From NCBI GenBank assembly GCA_934589325.1, contig CAKTNU010000119.1, positions 1 to 6,058 of the forward strand: DNA of 6,058 bases, given 5' to 3'. This document shows, piece after piece, positions 1 through 5,704 of the stretch. Position numbers and translations under genes: made by a program. The stretch comes from an uncultured Oscillospiraceae bacterium. Lineage in GTDB: Bacteria > Bacillota_A > Clostridia > Oscillospirales > Oscillospiraceae. Positions within the stretch are counted from its first letter, which is position 1; every line of letters starts with the position of its first letter. Below the pieces are notes generated by a model, which saw only the letters and a list, made by a program, of their open reading frames with translations, was not told the origin of the DNA and made no database searches.

Positions 1-1176
1 GCCGGGGGCTATCTTATCAAGCGCGTATATCATCTCGATGATGCCGTCGAGGATGCGCTTGGGCATGACAAGGCTCAGGTCACCGGGAGTCGCGGCGAGT
101 GTCGGGGTCACGAAGCTCTCGTCGATGCGGCGCTGCGTACTGCGGCGGCCGCGGACAAGATCCCCGAAGCGCTGAACGATCACGCCGCCGCCAAGCATAT
201 TGGAGAGCCGTGCGATGCTCTCGCCGTAGCCGTTGGAATCCTTGAACGGCTCGGAGAAATGCTTGCTGACGAGAAGTGCAAAGTTCGTGTTTTCGGTATG
301 CTTGCTCTTGTCCTCGTAGCTGTGACCGTTGACGGTGACGATGCCGTTGGTGTTCTCATTGACGACGACACCGTGCGGATTCATGCAGAAGGTGCGTACG
401 AGATCTTCAAACTTTTCCGTGCGGTAGACTATCTTGCTCTCATACAGCTCATCGGTCAGGTGGGAGAAAACATCTGCCGGGAGCTCCACGCGCACACCGA
501 TATCGACGCGGTTGGAGTGAGTGGGAATGTCCATGCTCTCGCACACGGTCTCCATCCACTTGCTGCCGCTGCGCCCGACGGATACCACGCAGTACCTGCA
601 GGTATAGCTTCTGCCGCCGGCCTCGATCTCATAGCCGTCGTCTAGCTTCTTCACACCGGTGACGGCGGTGTTGAAGTGGAAGTCGGCCTTGTCCTTCAGC
701 TCGTCGAAAATATTGCCGAGGACGACGTAGTTTATATCGGTGCCGAGATGACGTACCTGTGCATCCAGAAGATGGAGGCCGTTTTCAAGGCATGTACGCT
801 TTATCTTGGTGTTCGCGGTCGAGTAGAGCTTGGTGCCTTCGCCGCCGTGGGAGAGGTTTATCTCATCCACGTACTTCATCAGGTCGATGGCCTCCTGCTT
901 GCCGACATATTCGTACAGTGTGCCGCCGAACTGGTTGGTAATGTTGTACTTGCCGTCTGAAAACGCGCCTGCACCGCCGAAGCCGCTCATGATAGCGCAG
1001 GTGGGACACTTGACACAGGATTTTATCTTCTTGCCGTCAATGGGGCATCTGCGCTTATCGAGCGGTTTGCCAAGCTCGAACACGCCGATCTTCAGTCCCT
1101 TTTCAGCCTTGGCCAGCTCATAGGCCGTGAATATTCCTCCGGGGCCTGCGCCCACGATGATCACGTCATAATCCAT
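1..1176 (-). CDS. FAD-dependent dehydrogenase, COG2509-like (C-terminus missing)
   Basis: I translated the minus strand from 1176 to base 1: 392 codons without a stop, so the C-terminus lies beyond the left edge. The protein opens with a Rossmann FAD-binding motif, VIIVGAGPGG at residues 5-14, straight after the start. Next come C44 in RRCP and C54, C57 and C60 (C-x2-C-x2-C), then GFGGAGAFSDGK at 65-76. This layout fits the uncharacterised FAD-dependent dehydrogenases of COG2509, which are cytoplasmic. VSVGRSGSKW at about 207-216 resembles the second dinucleotide-contact strand of such flavoproteins. Electron donor and substrate are unknown. The four cysteines could bind a metal or Fe-S cluster or be redox active, but that is inference. 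The ATG at 1176 is preceded by GGAGAGA about nine bases upstream. The gene is divergent from the lipoprotein gene and has its own promoter and a leader of about 113 bases. Family assignment is fairly sure; reaction is not known. Confidence 0.88.
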   Translation of the reverse strand, partial: MDYDVIIVGAGPGGIFTAYELAKAEKGLKIGVFELGKPLDKRRCPIDGKKIKSCVKCPTCAIMSGFGGAGAFSDGKYNITNQFGGTLYEYVGKQEAIDLMKYVDEINLSHGGEGTKLYSTANTKIKRTCLENGLHLLDAQVRHLGTDINYVVLGNIFDELKDKADFHFNTAVTGVKKLDDGYEIEAGGRSYTCRYCVVSVGRSGSKWMETVCESMDIPTHSNRVDIGVRVELPADVFSHLTDELYESKIVYRTEKFEDLVRTFCMNPHGVVVNENTNGIVTVNGHSYEDKSKHTENTNFALLVSKHFSEPFKDSNGYGESIARLSNMLGGGVIVQRFGDLVRGRRSTQRRIDESFVTPTLAATPGDLSLVMPKRILDGIIEMIYALDKIAPG

Positions 1177-1197
1177 GATGTATCTCTCCAATCAGGC

Positions 1198-1262
1198 AAA
1201 AAAATAGCTGCCGTATATGCTTCGCTCCCGAAAACAGGGAATCAACAGCAGTAAAACGGCAG
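1198..1262 (-). promoter_or_regulatory. Candidate leader hairpin followed by a U7 run (possible attenuator)
   Basis: In the minus-strand transcript, CUGCCGU (1262-1256) pairs perfectly with ACGGCAG (1214-1208). A small inner hairpin, UCCC (1240-1237) with GGGA (1229-1226), lies between the arms. After the outer stem comes CUA and then seven U (1204-1198), about ten bases before the ribosome binding site of the FAD gene. A stem followed by a U-run in a leader can act as a conditional terminator. Against this, the stem is only 7 bp, the loop is long and three bases separate stem and U-run. I do not recognise a known riboswitch class. Structure is visible; function is inference. Confidence 0.35.
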
Positions 1263-1270
1263 AAATCAAA

Positions 1271-1288
1271 GATATTGCTATCAATATC
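1271..1288 (-). repeat. 7-bp palindrome with 4-base spacer in the FAD gene leader
   Basis: GATATTG-N4-CAATATC is a perfect inverted repeat. It begins right at the predicted transcription start (about 1289) of the minus-strand promoter. It could be a repressor operator or a hairpin at the 5' end of the mRNA. I cannot assign it to a known regulator: it does not match the Rex, Fur or PerR consensus as I know them. Confidence 0.45.
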
Positions 1289-1295
1289 CTCGCTT

Positions 1296-1325
1296 AGAGT
1301 ACCACGGTTTATTACTATTTGTCAA
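1296..1325 (-). promoter_or_regulatory. Sigma-A-type promoter of the FAD-dependent dehydrogenase gene
   Basis: On the minus strand a perfect -35 TTGACA (1325-1320) is followed after 18 bases by TACTCT (1301-1296). The -10 is weak (3 of 6 matches) but carries an extended TGG just upstream (1304-1302). Transcription would start near 1289, giving a leader of about 113 bases. Confidence 0.55.
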
Positions 1326-1433
1326 GTGAACTATATGTAAATAATATTGGATAAAGCAGATCCGCCGCGTGACCTCCGTCGAAGAGTGCGATAAGTGTGC
1401 GCACGGGTCTGTGATATATTGCCCTCGGAGTGA

Positions 1434-1462
1434 TTGACAATGCCGCTGCCATCTGATAAAAT
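1434..1462 (+). promoter_or_regulatory. Sigma-A-type promoter of the lipoprotein gene
   Basis: TTGACA (1434-1439), a 17-base spacer and TAAAAT (1457-1462), with an extended TGA directly before the -10. This is nearly consensus. The predicted start near 1469 leaves a leader of about 40 bases, ending in GAGAGGA and a seven-base spacer before the ATG at 1510. Confidence 0.8.
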
Positions 1463-1509
1463 AAGTTCAGCTTCAGCGCAGGAATTCTACAAAAAGAGAG
1501 GATTAAAGC

Positions 1510-2415
1510 ATGAAAAATGTCAAAAAAATACTTGCTGCGGTACTGATGATCGCAGTTATGATCTCCGTTGCGGGCTGTGACTCGTCAGATTACAAAAAGG
1601 CGGCGCAGCTGATGGCTGACGGCGACTATGCCGCCGCATCCGAGGCGTTCAAGGCGTTGGGCGATTATAACGACAGCGCGGCGCAGGCGACCGAGTGCGA
1701 TTATCAGATAGCCAAGGCCGCATTTGACGGCGGCAACTATGAGCAGGCGGTCGAACTGCTCACCGCCCTCGGCGACTATCAGGACAGTGCAGAGCTTGCC
1801 AAGACCGCTGCCGATAAGGTGCTCAGCGGAAAGATCATAGGCGCGTGGAAGTCCGACGAGGTCGACATGACCGAGCTGTTCTCCGCGATAATCGAGGCGT
1901 CCCTCAACCCGGATTCCGCGGATGAGATACTTGCCGATGTCGATTTCGGCACCATCTCTATGGCTTTTTCACTTGAACTGACCACCACCGGCTCCTGCTA
2001 TATGCAGGTCGATGCCGACACTATCGAGGGCTGCGTCGATGCCGCGCTCTCCGCTTTCAAGCAGGGCTTTATGACCTGGGCGGGAGAGCTCTATGAGCAG
2101 GTCGCTGCGGAGAACAACCTGACCATGGAGCAGCTCATGGAGGCATATGAATGCAGCACCGTTGAGGAGCTGTTCGTTGTGGATAACGGCATGGATATTG
2201 ACGAATTCATGGATACATATTTCCCGAAGGATCAGTATATTGCGGCTGTCAGCGCTGTCTGCACGACCGGCACCTTCGAGGTCAAGGACGGCAGCATAGA
2301 GATGACCTTTGCCGGGGAGACCGAGACCGTGAAATATGATGCCGAGGCGGATACCATCATTATGGACGGCGAGGAGCTCAGCGGCGGGGATATAGTTTTC
2401 AAGCGCGCCGCCTGA
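1510..2415 (+). CDS. Secreted lipoprotein with two 37-residue repeats
   Basis: A 301-residue protein. Residues 1-23 form a lipoprotein signal peptide: lysines at 2, 5 and 6, a hydrophobic core from 7 to 20, and lipobox VAGC with the lipidated cysteine at 23. It should therefore be anchored to the outer face of the membrane. Residues 28-101 hold two TPR-like repeats of 37 residues, each with the pattern Y-x11-Y and then ALGDY.DSA. Residues from about 108 begin GKIIGAWKSDE, the kind of start seen in small beta-rich lipocalin-like domains. The C-terminus (about 260-301) also looks like beta strands, with FEVKDGSIEMTF and VKYDAEADTIIMDG. The middle (about 150-250) is acidic and helical. I do not recognise a named family for the C-terminal part. 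AGGA at 1499-1502 lies seven bases before the start. It has its own promoter and terminator, so it appears monocistronic. Function is unknown; scaffolding or ligand binding at the cell surface is a guess. Confidence 0.88.
   Translation: MKNVKKILAAVLMIAVMISVAGCDSSDYKKAAQLMADGDYAAASEAFKALGDYNDSAAQATECDYQIAKAAFDGGNYEQAVELLTALGDYQDSAELAKTAADKVLSGKIIGAWKSDEVDMTELFSAIIEASLNPDSADEILADVDFGTISMAFSLELTTTGSCYMQVDADTIEGCVDAALSAFKQGFMTWAGELYEQVAAENNLTMEQLMEAYECSTVEELFVVDNGMDIDEFMDTYFPKDQYIAAVSAVCTTGTFEVKDGSIEMTFAGETETVKYDAEADTIIMDGEELSGGDIVFKRAA
1591..1812 (+). repeat. Two tandem 111-base coding repeats in the lipoprotein gene
   Basis: Residues 28-64 and 65-101 align without gaps: Y28/Y65, A31/A68, G38/G75, Y40/Y77, A43/A80, L50/L87, G51/G88, D52/D89, Y53/Y90, D55/D92, S56/S93 and A57/A94. 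The DNA copies have diverged clearly, so this is an old protein repeat rather than a recent duplication. The 37-residue period differs from the classical 34-residue TPR, but the small-residue and aromatic spacing suggests a similar helix pair. Confidence 0.75.
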
Positions 2416-2434
2416 CAAATAAATGAATTTAGAG

Positions 2435-2470
2435 ACAGCCGAGGTGTTCTGCACCCCGGCTGTTTTCTTT
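2435..2470 (+). terminator. Intrinsic terminator of the lipoprotein gene
   Basis: ACAGCCGAGGTG (2435-2446) pairs with CACCCCGGCTGT (2452-2463) as a 12-bp stem with one A-C mismatch and a five-base loop, followed by TTTCTTT. It begins 19 bases after the stop codon at 2413-2415. Confidence 0.9.
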
Positions 2471-2497
2471 ACAGACGGCGCTGCCGTGTGGTATAAT
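2468..2497 (+). promoter_or_regulatory. Sigma-A-type promoter of the tex-csaA operon
   Basis: A consensus TATAAT (2492-2497) has an extended TGG at 2489-2491. The best -35 is TTTACA (2468-2473) at an 18-base spacing, 5 of 6 matches. That -35 overlaps the last bases of the preceding terminator's T-run. The predicted start is near 2504, about 20 bases before the ATG. Confidence 0.78.
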
Positions 2498-2511
2498 TAC
2501 CGAACCAACGC

Positions 2512-2518
2512 AAAGGAG
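2512..2518 (+). promoter_or_regulatory. Ribosome binding site that sets the tex start
   Basis: AAAGGAG lies six bases before the ATG at 2525. The same frame stays open upstream to an ATG at 2423, but that stretch runs through the terminator and promoter, so translation starts at 2525. Confidence 0.85.
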
Positions 2519-2524
2519 ACTGAT

Positions 2525-4684
2525 ATGGAAACTATAAGCCAGATCATTGCCCGCGAGCTTGGCCGCGAGCAGAGCCATATAGATAACGTCATAAAGCTGC
2601 TTGACGAGGGCAATACAATCCCGTTCATCGCCCGTTACCGCAAGGAACTGCACGGCGCTATGGACGATACCGCCCTGCGCACGCTGGCGGAGCGGCTTGA
2701 ATACCTGCGTTCGCTTCAGGAGCGGCGCGACAGCGTGAAAAAATCGATATCCGAACAGGGAAAAATGACCGAGGAGCTTGACCGTGCGATCGACGAGGCA
2801 CAGACGCTCGCGGCACTCGAGGATATCTACCGCCCATATAAGCAGAAGCGCCGCACCCGTGCGACAATAGCGCGTGAGAAGGGACTTGAACCGCTCGCAG
2901 CCAGACTCTTTGCACAGGCGGCTGACTGCCCCGCACCGGAAACGCTTGCAGCGGAGTATATCGATGCGGAGAAGGGCGTCACGACCGCAGAGGACGCACT
3001 GGCCGGCGCGTCGGACATTATCGCCGAGCAGATATCCGACGATGCGGAGATACGCCGCATCCTGCGCGATCATATACAGACTGCCGCCGTTATTACCTCC
3101 AGGGCCGCGTCGGAGGATGATTCGGTGTATCGCCTGTATTACGACTTCTCCCAGCGAATCAGTCGCATACAGGGGCACCAGATACTTGCACTCAACCGCG
3201 GCGAGAAGGAGGGCTTTCTCAAGGTCAGCGTCGAGCTTGACCGCGACACCGCGCTTCAGCGTGTGCGCCGCCATGTGATACGCCCGGGCAGCCCGGCGAT
3301 GAGCTTTATACGCAGTGCCGCGGACGACGCGTATGACCGGCTCATCTGGCCGTCGATGGAGCGGGAGACCCGCAGCATGCTGACAGACATGGCCTGCGAG
3401 GGCGCAATAAAGAATTTCGGCCTGAATCTGAAGCCGCTGCTCATGCAGCCGCCTGTAAAGGGAAAGGTCACGATGGGGCTTGACCCCGGCTACCGCAACG
3501 GCTGCAAGGTCGCGGTCGTGGACGGGACGGGCAAGGTGCTTGACACCGCCGTCGTATATCCGACGTTCAGTGCCGGGAAAAAGGCCGAGGCAATACGTAT
3601 CCTCTCGGGGCTTATCAGAAAGCACGGTGTAGAGCACATCGCCATCGGCAACGGCACGGCTTCCAGAGAGACCGAGCAGATGACCGTTGAGATGCTGCAC
3701 CAGCTCGGCGGAGGGCAGTCCTACGCCATCGTTAACGAGGCCGGGGCGTCGGTTTATTCCGCATCGAAGCTCGCGGCCGAGGAGTTCCCGGATTACGACG
3801 TTAACCTGCGTTCGGCAGTTTCCATTGCCCGGCGCCTGCAGGATCCGCTGGCTGAGCTCGTTAAGATAGATCCCATGGCTATCGGTGTGGGGCAGTACCA
3901 GCATGATATGCCGCAGGCTAAGCTGGAAGAGACGCTCAACGGCGTCGTCGAGGACTGCGTCAATGCGGTGGGCGTCGACGTGAACACCGCGTCGCCATCG
4001 CTTCTGCAGCGGGTTTCCGGCCTGACTAAGACTACGGCAAAGAACATCGTCACATATCGCGAGGAGAACGGCGCGTTCACTTCGCGCAGTCAGATAAAGA
4101 AGGTGCCGAAGCTCGGCCCCAAGGCGTTTGAGCAATGCGCAGGCTTTCTGCGTGTGCCGGAGAGCAGGCAGGTGCTGGACAATACCGCCGTTCATCCGGA
4201 GAGCTATGACGCGGCGCTGCGTCTGCTGGAGCTGTGCGGCTATACGTTCAAAGACGTTGCGGCCGGGAATATAAAGGAGCTGCCCGCGAGACTCAAGGCG
4301 GCGGGCGACGAGAAAGCCGCAGAGTTCTGCGGTGTCGGTGCGCTTACGCTGCATGATATTGCCTCCGAGCTTATGAAGCCGGGGCGCGACCCGCGTGATG
4401 AGCTGCCGCCGGTGCTGCTGCGCTCGGATGTGCTGGAGATAAAGGACCTTAAGCCCGACATGGTGCTCACCGGAACGGTGCGGAACGTTATAGATTTCGG
4501 CGTTTTTGTCGATATTGGGGTACATCAGGACGGACTTGTACACATCTCACAGATATGTGACAGGTTCATAAAGCACCCCAGCGAGGTAGTCGCAGTCGGC
4601 GACATGGTCAAGGTCGCCGTGCTTGAGGTGGACGAAAAGAAGCACAGGATATCCCTGACAATGAAAATAAAGGACGAGGTGTAA
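2525..4684 (+). CDS. tex: Tex, S1-domain RNA-binding transcription accessory protein
   Basis: A 719-residue protein, full length for Tex (also called YhgF in E. coli). Domains in order: the helical Tex N-terminal region with NTIPFIARYRKE at 30-41 and KRRTRA at 108-113; a YqgF/RNase H-like domain from about 314 to 445, with MGLDPGYRNG at 317-326, IGNGTASRETE at 374-384 and NEAGASVYSAS at 404-414; a helix-hairpin-helix pair at about 487-556; and a C-terminal S1 OB-fold at about 645-716 with GVFVDIGVHQDGLVHIS. Tex is a cytoplasmic nucleic-acid-binding protein tied to transcription and RNA handling. The S1 domain is the main nucleic-acid contact in studied homologues, and the YqgF domain is not known to be an active nuclease. 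It is first in an operon with csaA, which starts one base after its stop. I see no truncation, frameshift or lost domain. Confidence 0.97.
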   Translation: METISQIIARELGREQSHIDNVIKLLDEGNTIPFIARYRKELHGAMDDTALRTLAERLEYLRSLQERRDSVKKSISEQGKMTEELDRAIDEAQTLAALEDIYRPYKQKRRTRATIAREKGLEPLAARLFAQAADCPAPETLAAEYIDAEKGVTTAEDALAGASDIIAEQISDDAEIRRILRDHIQTAAVITSRAASEDDSVYRLYYDFSQRISRIQGHQILALNRGEKEGFLKVSVELDRDTALQRVRRHVIRPGSPAMSFIRSAADDAYDRLIWPSMERETRSMLTDMACEGAIKNFGLNLKPLLMQPPVKGKVTMGLDPGYRNGCKVAVVDGTGKVLDTAVVYPTFSAGKKAEAIRILSGLIRKHGVEHIAIGNGTASRETEQMTVEMLHQLGGGQSYAIVNEAGASVYSASKLAAEEFPDYDVNLRSAVSIARRLQDPLAELVKIDPMAIGVGQYQHDMPQAKLEETLNGVVEDCVNAVGVDVNTASPSLLQRVSGLTKTTAKNIVTYREENGAFTSRSQIKKVPKLGPKAFEQCAGFLRVPESRQVLDNTAVHPESYDAALRLLELCGYTFKDVAAGNIKELPARLKAAGDEKAAEFCGVGALTLHDIASELMKPGRDPRDELPPVLLRSDVLEIKDLKPDMVLTGTVRNVIDFGVFVDIGVHQDGLVHISQICDRFIKHPSEVVAVGDMVKVAVLEVDEKKHRISLTMKIKDEV

Positions 4685-4685
4685 A

Positions 4686-5015
4686 ATGGCGGTATTTGAC
4701 GACTTTGAAAAGCTCGATATACGTGTCGGGACGGTGATCTCGGCAAAGAACTTCGAGAAGGCGCGCAAACCGGCGTATCAGCTGGAGATAGATTTCGGCG
4801 AGGAGATAGGTGTGAAGCGCTCATCCGCACAGATAACCGGGCGTTACTCGCTCGATGAACTGCCGGGGAAGCAGGTGCTCGCGGTCGTGAACTTCCCGCC
4901 GCGCCAGATAGCGAACTTCTTCTCCGAGGTTCTGGTCCTCGGCACATATTCCGAGGGCGGTGTTGTGCTGATAAAGCCTGACAAGCCCGTAAAAAACGGC
5001 GACAAGCTGGGATAA
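4686..5015 (+). CDS. csaA: CsaA-type tRNA-binding-domain protein
   Basis: A 109-residue protein matching CsaA over its whole length (family about 110 residues). It is a single OB-fold of the EMAP II/Trbp111 type. Signature stretches are FEKLDIRVGTV at 7-17, ARKPAYQLEIDFG at 26-38, KRSSAQIT at 44-51, VVNFPPRQIANFFSEVLVLG at 67-86 and the C-terminal VKNGDKLG. CsaA forms dimers, and in Bacillus subtilis it has been described as a chaperone linked to protein export; the fold suggests tRNA binding as well. The start lies one base after the tex stop, and GAGG at 4676-4679, inside the tex coding end, serves as ribosome binding site, so translational coupling to tex is likely. It is the last gene of the operon and is followed by a strong hairpin three bases after the stop. 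Confidence 0.95.
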   Translation: MAVFDDFEKLDIRVGTVISAKNFEKARKPAYQLEIDFGEEIGVKRSSAQITGRYSLDELPGKQVLAVVNFPPRQIANFFSEVLVLGTYSEGGVVLIKPDKPVKNGDKLG

Positions 5016-5018
5016 AGC

Positions 5019-5058
5019 AAAAACACATCCGTATGATGAGCCATACGGATGTGTTTTT
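5019..5058. terminator. Bidirectional intrinsic terminator between csaA and the HD gene
   Basis: A perfect 17-bp inverted repeat (5019-5035 with 5042-5058) around the six-base loop ATGAGC. Its outer five pairs are A5/T5, so each strand reads a GC-containing stem that ends in a U-run. It sits three bases after the csaA stop and two bases after the stop of the convergent HD gene, and can terminate both. Confidence 0.93.
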
Positions 5059-5060
5059 AG

Positions 5061-5549
5061 TTATATAAGAAATATCCGGCGGACCAGGTCCTTGCCGCTG
5101 CTGGTCCTCATGATTTTTGCCATAAAGTTTTCTATATTTGCACGGCTGTACCCGCTTTCGGAGGCGTTCGCGATATAGTCGGCTTCGAGCAATATCTGAT
5201 AGTCCATACCGGATACCTCGGAGTATGTGTGATGATGTCCGACAAGAAAGGCCACGCGGTCGATATCCTGCACGGACAAACCGGTGCCGGCAAGAAAACC
5301 CCGCGCCATGCGCTCACCTTCGATCTCCTGCAGCTTGCCGTTTGTGTTTCCGTATTTCTCGCGGCACAGAGGGCAGGCAATGTCATGCGTAATGGCGGCG
5401 ATCTCAAGAATACGCTGCGTCTGAGTGTCCAACTGCTCCAGCTCGCCTATGGTCTTGGCGTAGGTCCACACACGGATAAAATGGTCAATATCGTGTATAT
5501 TGCCGTCCGAAAAGGCGATCATCTTTTTCATGATTTGGGCTATGCTCAT
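5061..5549 (-). CDS. Small HD-domain phosphohydrolase
   Basis: A 162-residue cytoplasmic protein that is nearly all HD domain. Likely metal ligands are H23 (in HDIDHF), the H55-D56 pair (in ITHDIACPLC), H105/H106 (in VGHHHTY) and D124 (in LLEADYIANA). HD proteins are metal-dependent phosphohydrolases acting on nucleotides or related phosphate esters; the substrate here cannot be read from sequence. C59 and C62 follow the HD pair as CPLC. The start at 5549 is chosen because GGAGGT (5561-5556) lies six bases before it; the frame stays open back to 5681, but that would add 44 residues covering the promoter region. It has its own promoter and converges on csaA with a shared terminator. Domain assignment is firm, role unknown. 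Confidence 0.9.
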   Translation of the reverse strand: MSIAQIMKKMIAFSDGNIHDIDHFIRVWTYAKTIGELEQLDTQTQRILEIAAITHDIACPLCREKYGNTNGKLQEIEGERMARGFLAGTGLSVQDIDRVAFLVGHHHTYSEVSGMDYQILLEADYIANASESGYSRANIENFMAKIMRTSSGKDLVRRIFLI

Positions 5550-5555
5550 ATTTTT

Positions 5556-5561
5556 ACCTCC
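5556..5561 (-). promoter_or_regulatory. Ribosome binding site that sets the HD gene start
   Basis: GGAGGT on the minus strand, six bases from the ATG at 5549-5547. It lies inside the longer open frame and argues for the internal start over the one at 5681. Confidence 0.85.
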
Positions 5562-5580
5562 GCGGTCAAAACTCGATCCT

Positions 5581-5609
5581 AGAATACCGCATATTTGCCC
5601 CCGATGCAA
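5581..5609 (-). promoter_or_regulatory. Probable promoter of the HD gene
   Basis: On the minus strand TTGCAT (5609-5604), a 17-base spacer and TATTCT (5586-5581). The -35 matches 3 of 6 and the -10 matches 4 of 6, so this is a modest promoter. Transcription would start near 5574 with a leader of about 25 bases. Confidence 0.5.
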
Positions 5610-5627
5610 GACAGAGCTGAAAGGCGA

Positions 5628-5658
5628 ACCGCCGGCTTCCTTGACGGAGTCCGGCGGT
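5628..5658. repeat. GC-rich inverted repeat around the -35 box of the rightward promoter
   Basis: ACCGCCGG (5628-5635) and CCGGCGGT (5651-5658) are perfect complements. Inside them TTCC (5637-5640) can pair with GGAG (5646-5649), one pair being a wobble, around the loop TTGAC. The right arm lies in the promoter spacer and the centre lies on the -35 box. There is no T-run after it on the plus strand and only a weak TTCGCCTTT on the minus strand, so it is a poor terminator. An operator is the more natural reading, but that is inference. Confidence 0.55.
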
Positions 5659-5669
5659 CGTAATATAAT
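5641..5669 (+). promoter_or_regulatory. Sigma-A-type promoter of the membrane protein gene
   Basis: TTGACG (5641-5646), a 17-base spacer and a perfect TATAAT (5664-5669). The predicted start is near 5676, about 29 bases before the ATG at 5705. The -35 box sits inside the inverted repeat 5628-5658. Confidence 0.82.
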
Positions 5670-5704
5670 GTCTGTCGTCAAAGAGAAAAATGGAGGATGG
5701 GAAA

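Larger units (their letters stand above)
1177..1509. other. Divergent intergenic region, 333 bases
   Basis: This gap separates the minus-strand FAD gene from the plus-strand lipoprotein gene. I found no open frame worth calling; the one ATG in the AT-rich stretch (about 1335) is followed directly by TAA. It contains, from left to right, the ribosome binding site of the FAD gene, an A7 run with an adjacent hairpin (1198-1262), a 7-bp palindrome (1271-1288), a minus-strand promoter (1296-1325), an AT-rich stretch (about 1304-1356), about 75 bases in which I see nothing clear (1357-1433), and the lipoprotein promoter (1434-1462). Confidence 0.7.

Noticed and set aside
259..960. Plus-strand open frames at 259-645 and 676-960
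   Set aside because: They lie opposite the FAD dehydrogenase, which has clear family motifs on the minus strand, and have no convincing ribosome binding site or protein motif.
1319..1347. Possible plus-strand promoter TTGTCA-17-TAATAT
   Set aside because: It arises from the same AT-rich bases as the minus-strand -35 (TTGTCA overlaps the complement of TTGACA). It is weaker than the promoter at 1434-1462, which is better placed for the lipoprotein gene.
1397..1404. Palindrome GTGCGCAC upstream of the lipoprotein promoter
   Set aside because: It is only 8 bases with no spacer, has no extended arms or second copy, and is expected by chance in GC-rich DNA.
1969..2454. A 161-codon open frame antisense to the lipoprotein gene
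   Set aside because: It is a shadow of the codon bias of the lipoprotein gene, runs through the terminator and has no recognisable motif.
2423..2524. A 34-residue N-terminal extension of tex from the ATG at 2423
   Set aside because: It would translate through the lipoprotein terminator and the tex promoter. The ATG at 2525 has a strong ribosome binding site and starts where Tex proteins normally start.
2429..4543. A 704-codon open frame antisense to tex
   Set aside because: Its codons are exact reverse complements of tex codons. It stays open because tex in this stretch avoids TTA, CTA and TCA, rare codons in a GC-rich gene. tex is a full, conserved protein and the antisense translation shows no family motif.
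5550..5681. A 44-residue N-terminal extension of the HD protein
   Set aside because: It covers the promoter and inverted repeat. GGAGGT stands six bases before the internal ATG at 5549, where the HD fold begins.
5690..5704. Alternative in-frame start at 5690 for the membrane protein
   Set aside because: Only a weak purine stretch precedes it, whereas GGAGG at 5692-5696 is well spaced for the ATG at 5705.
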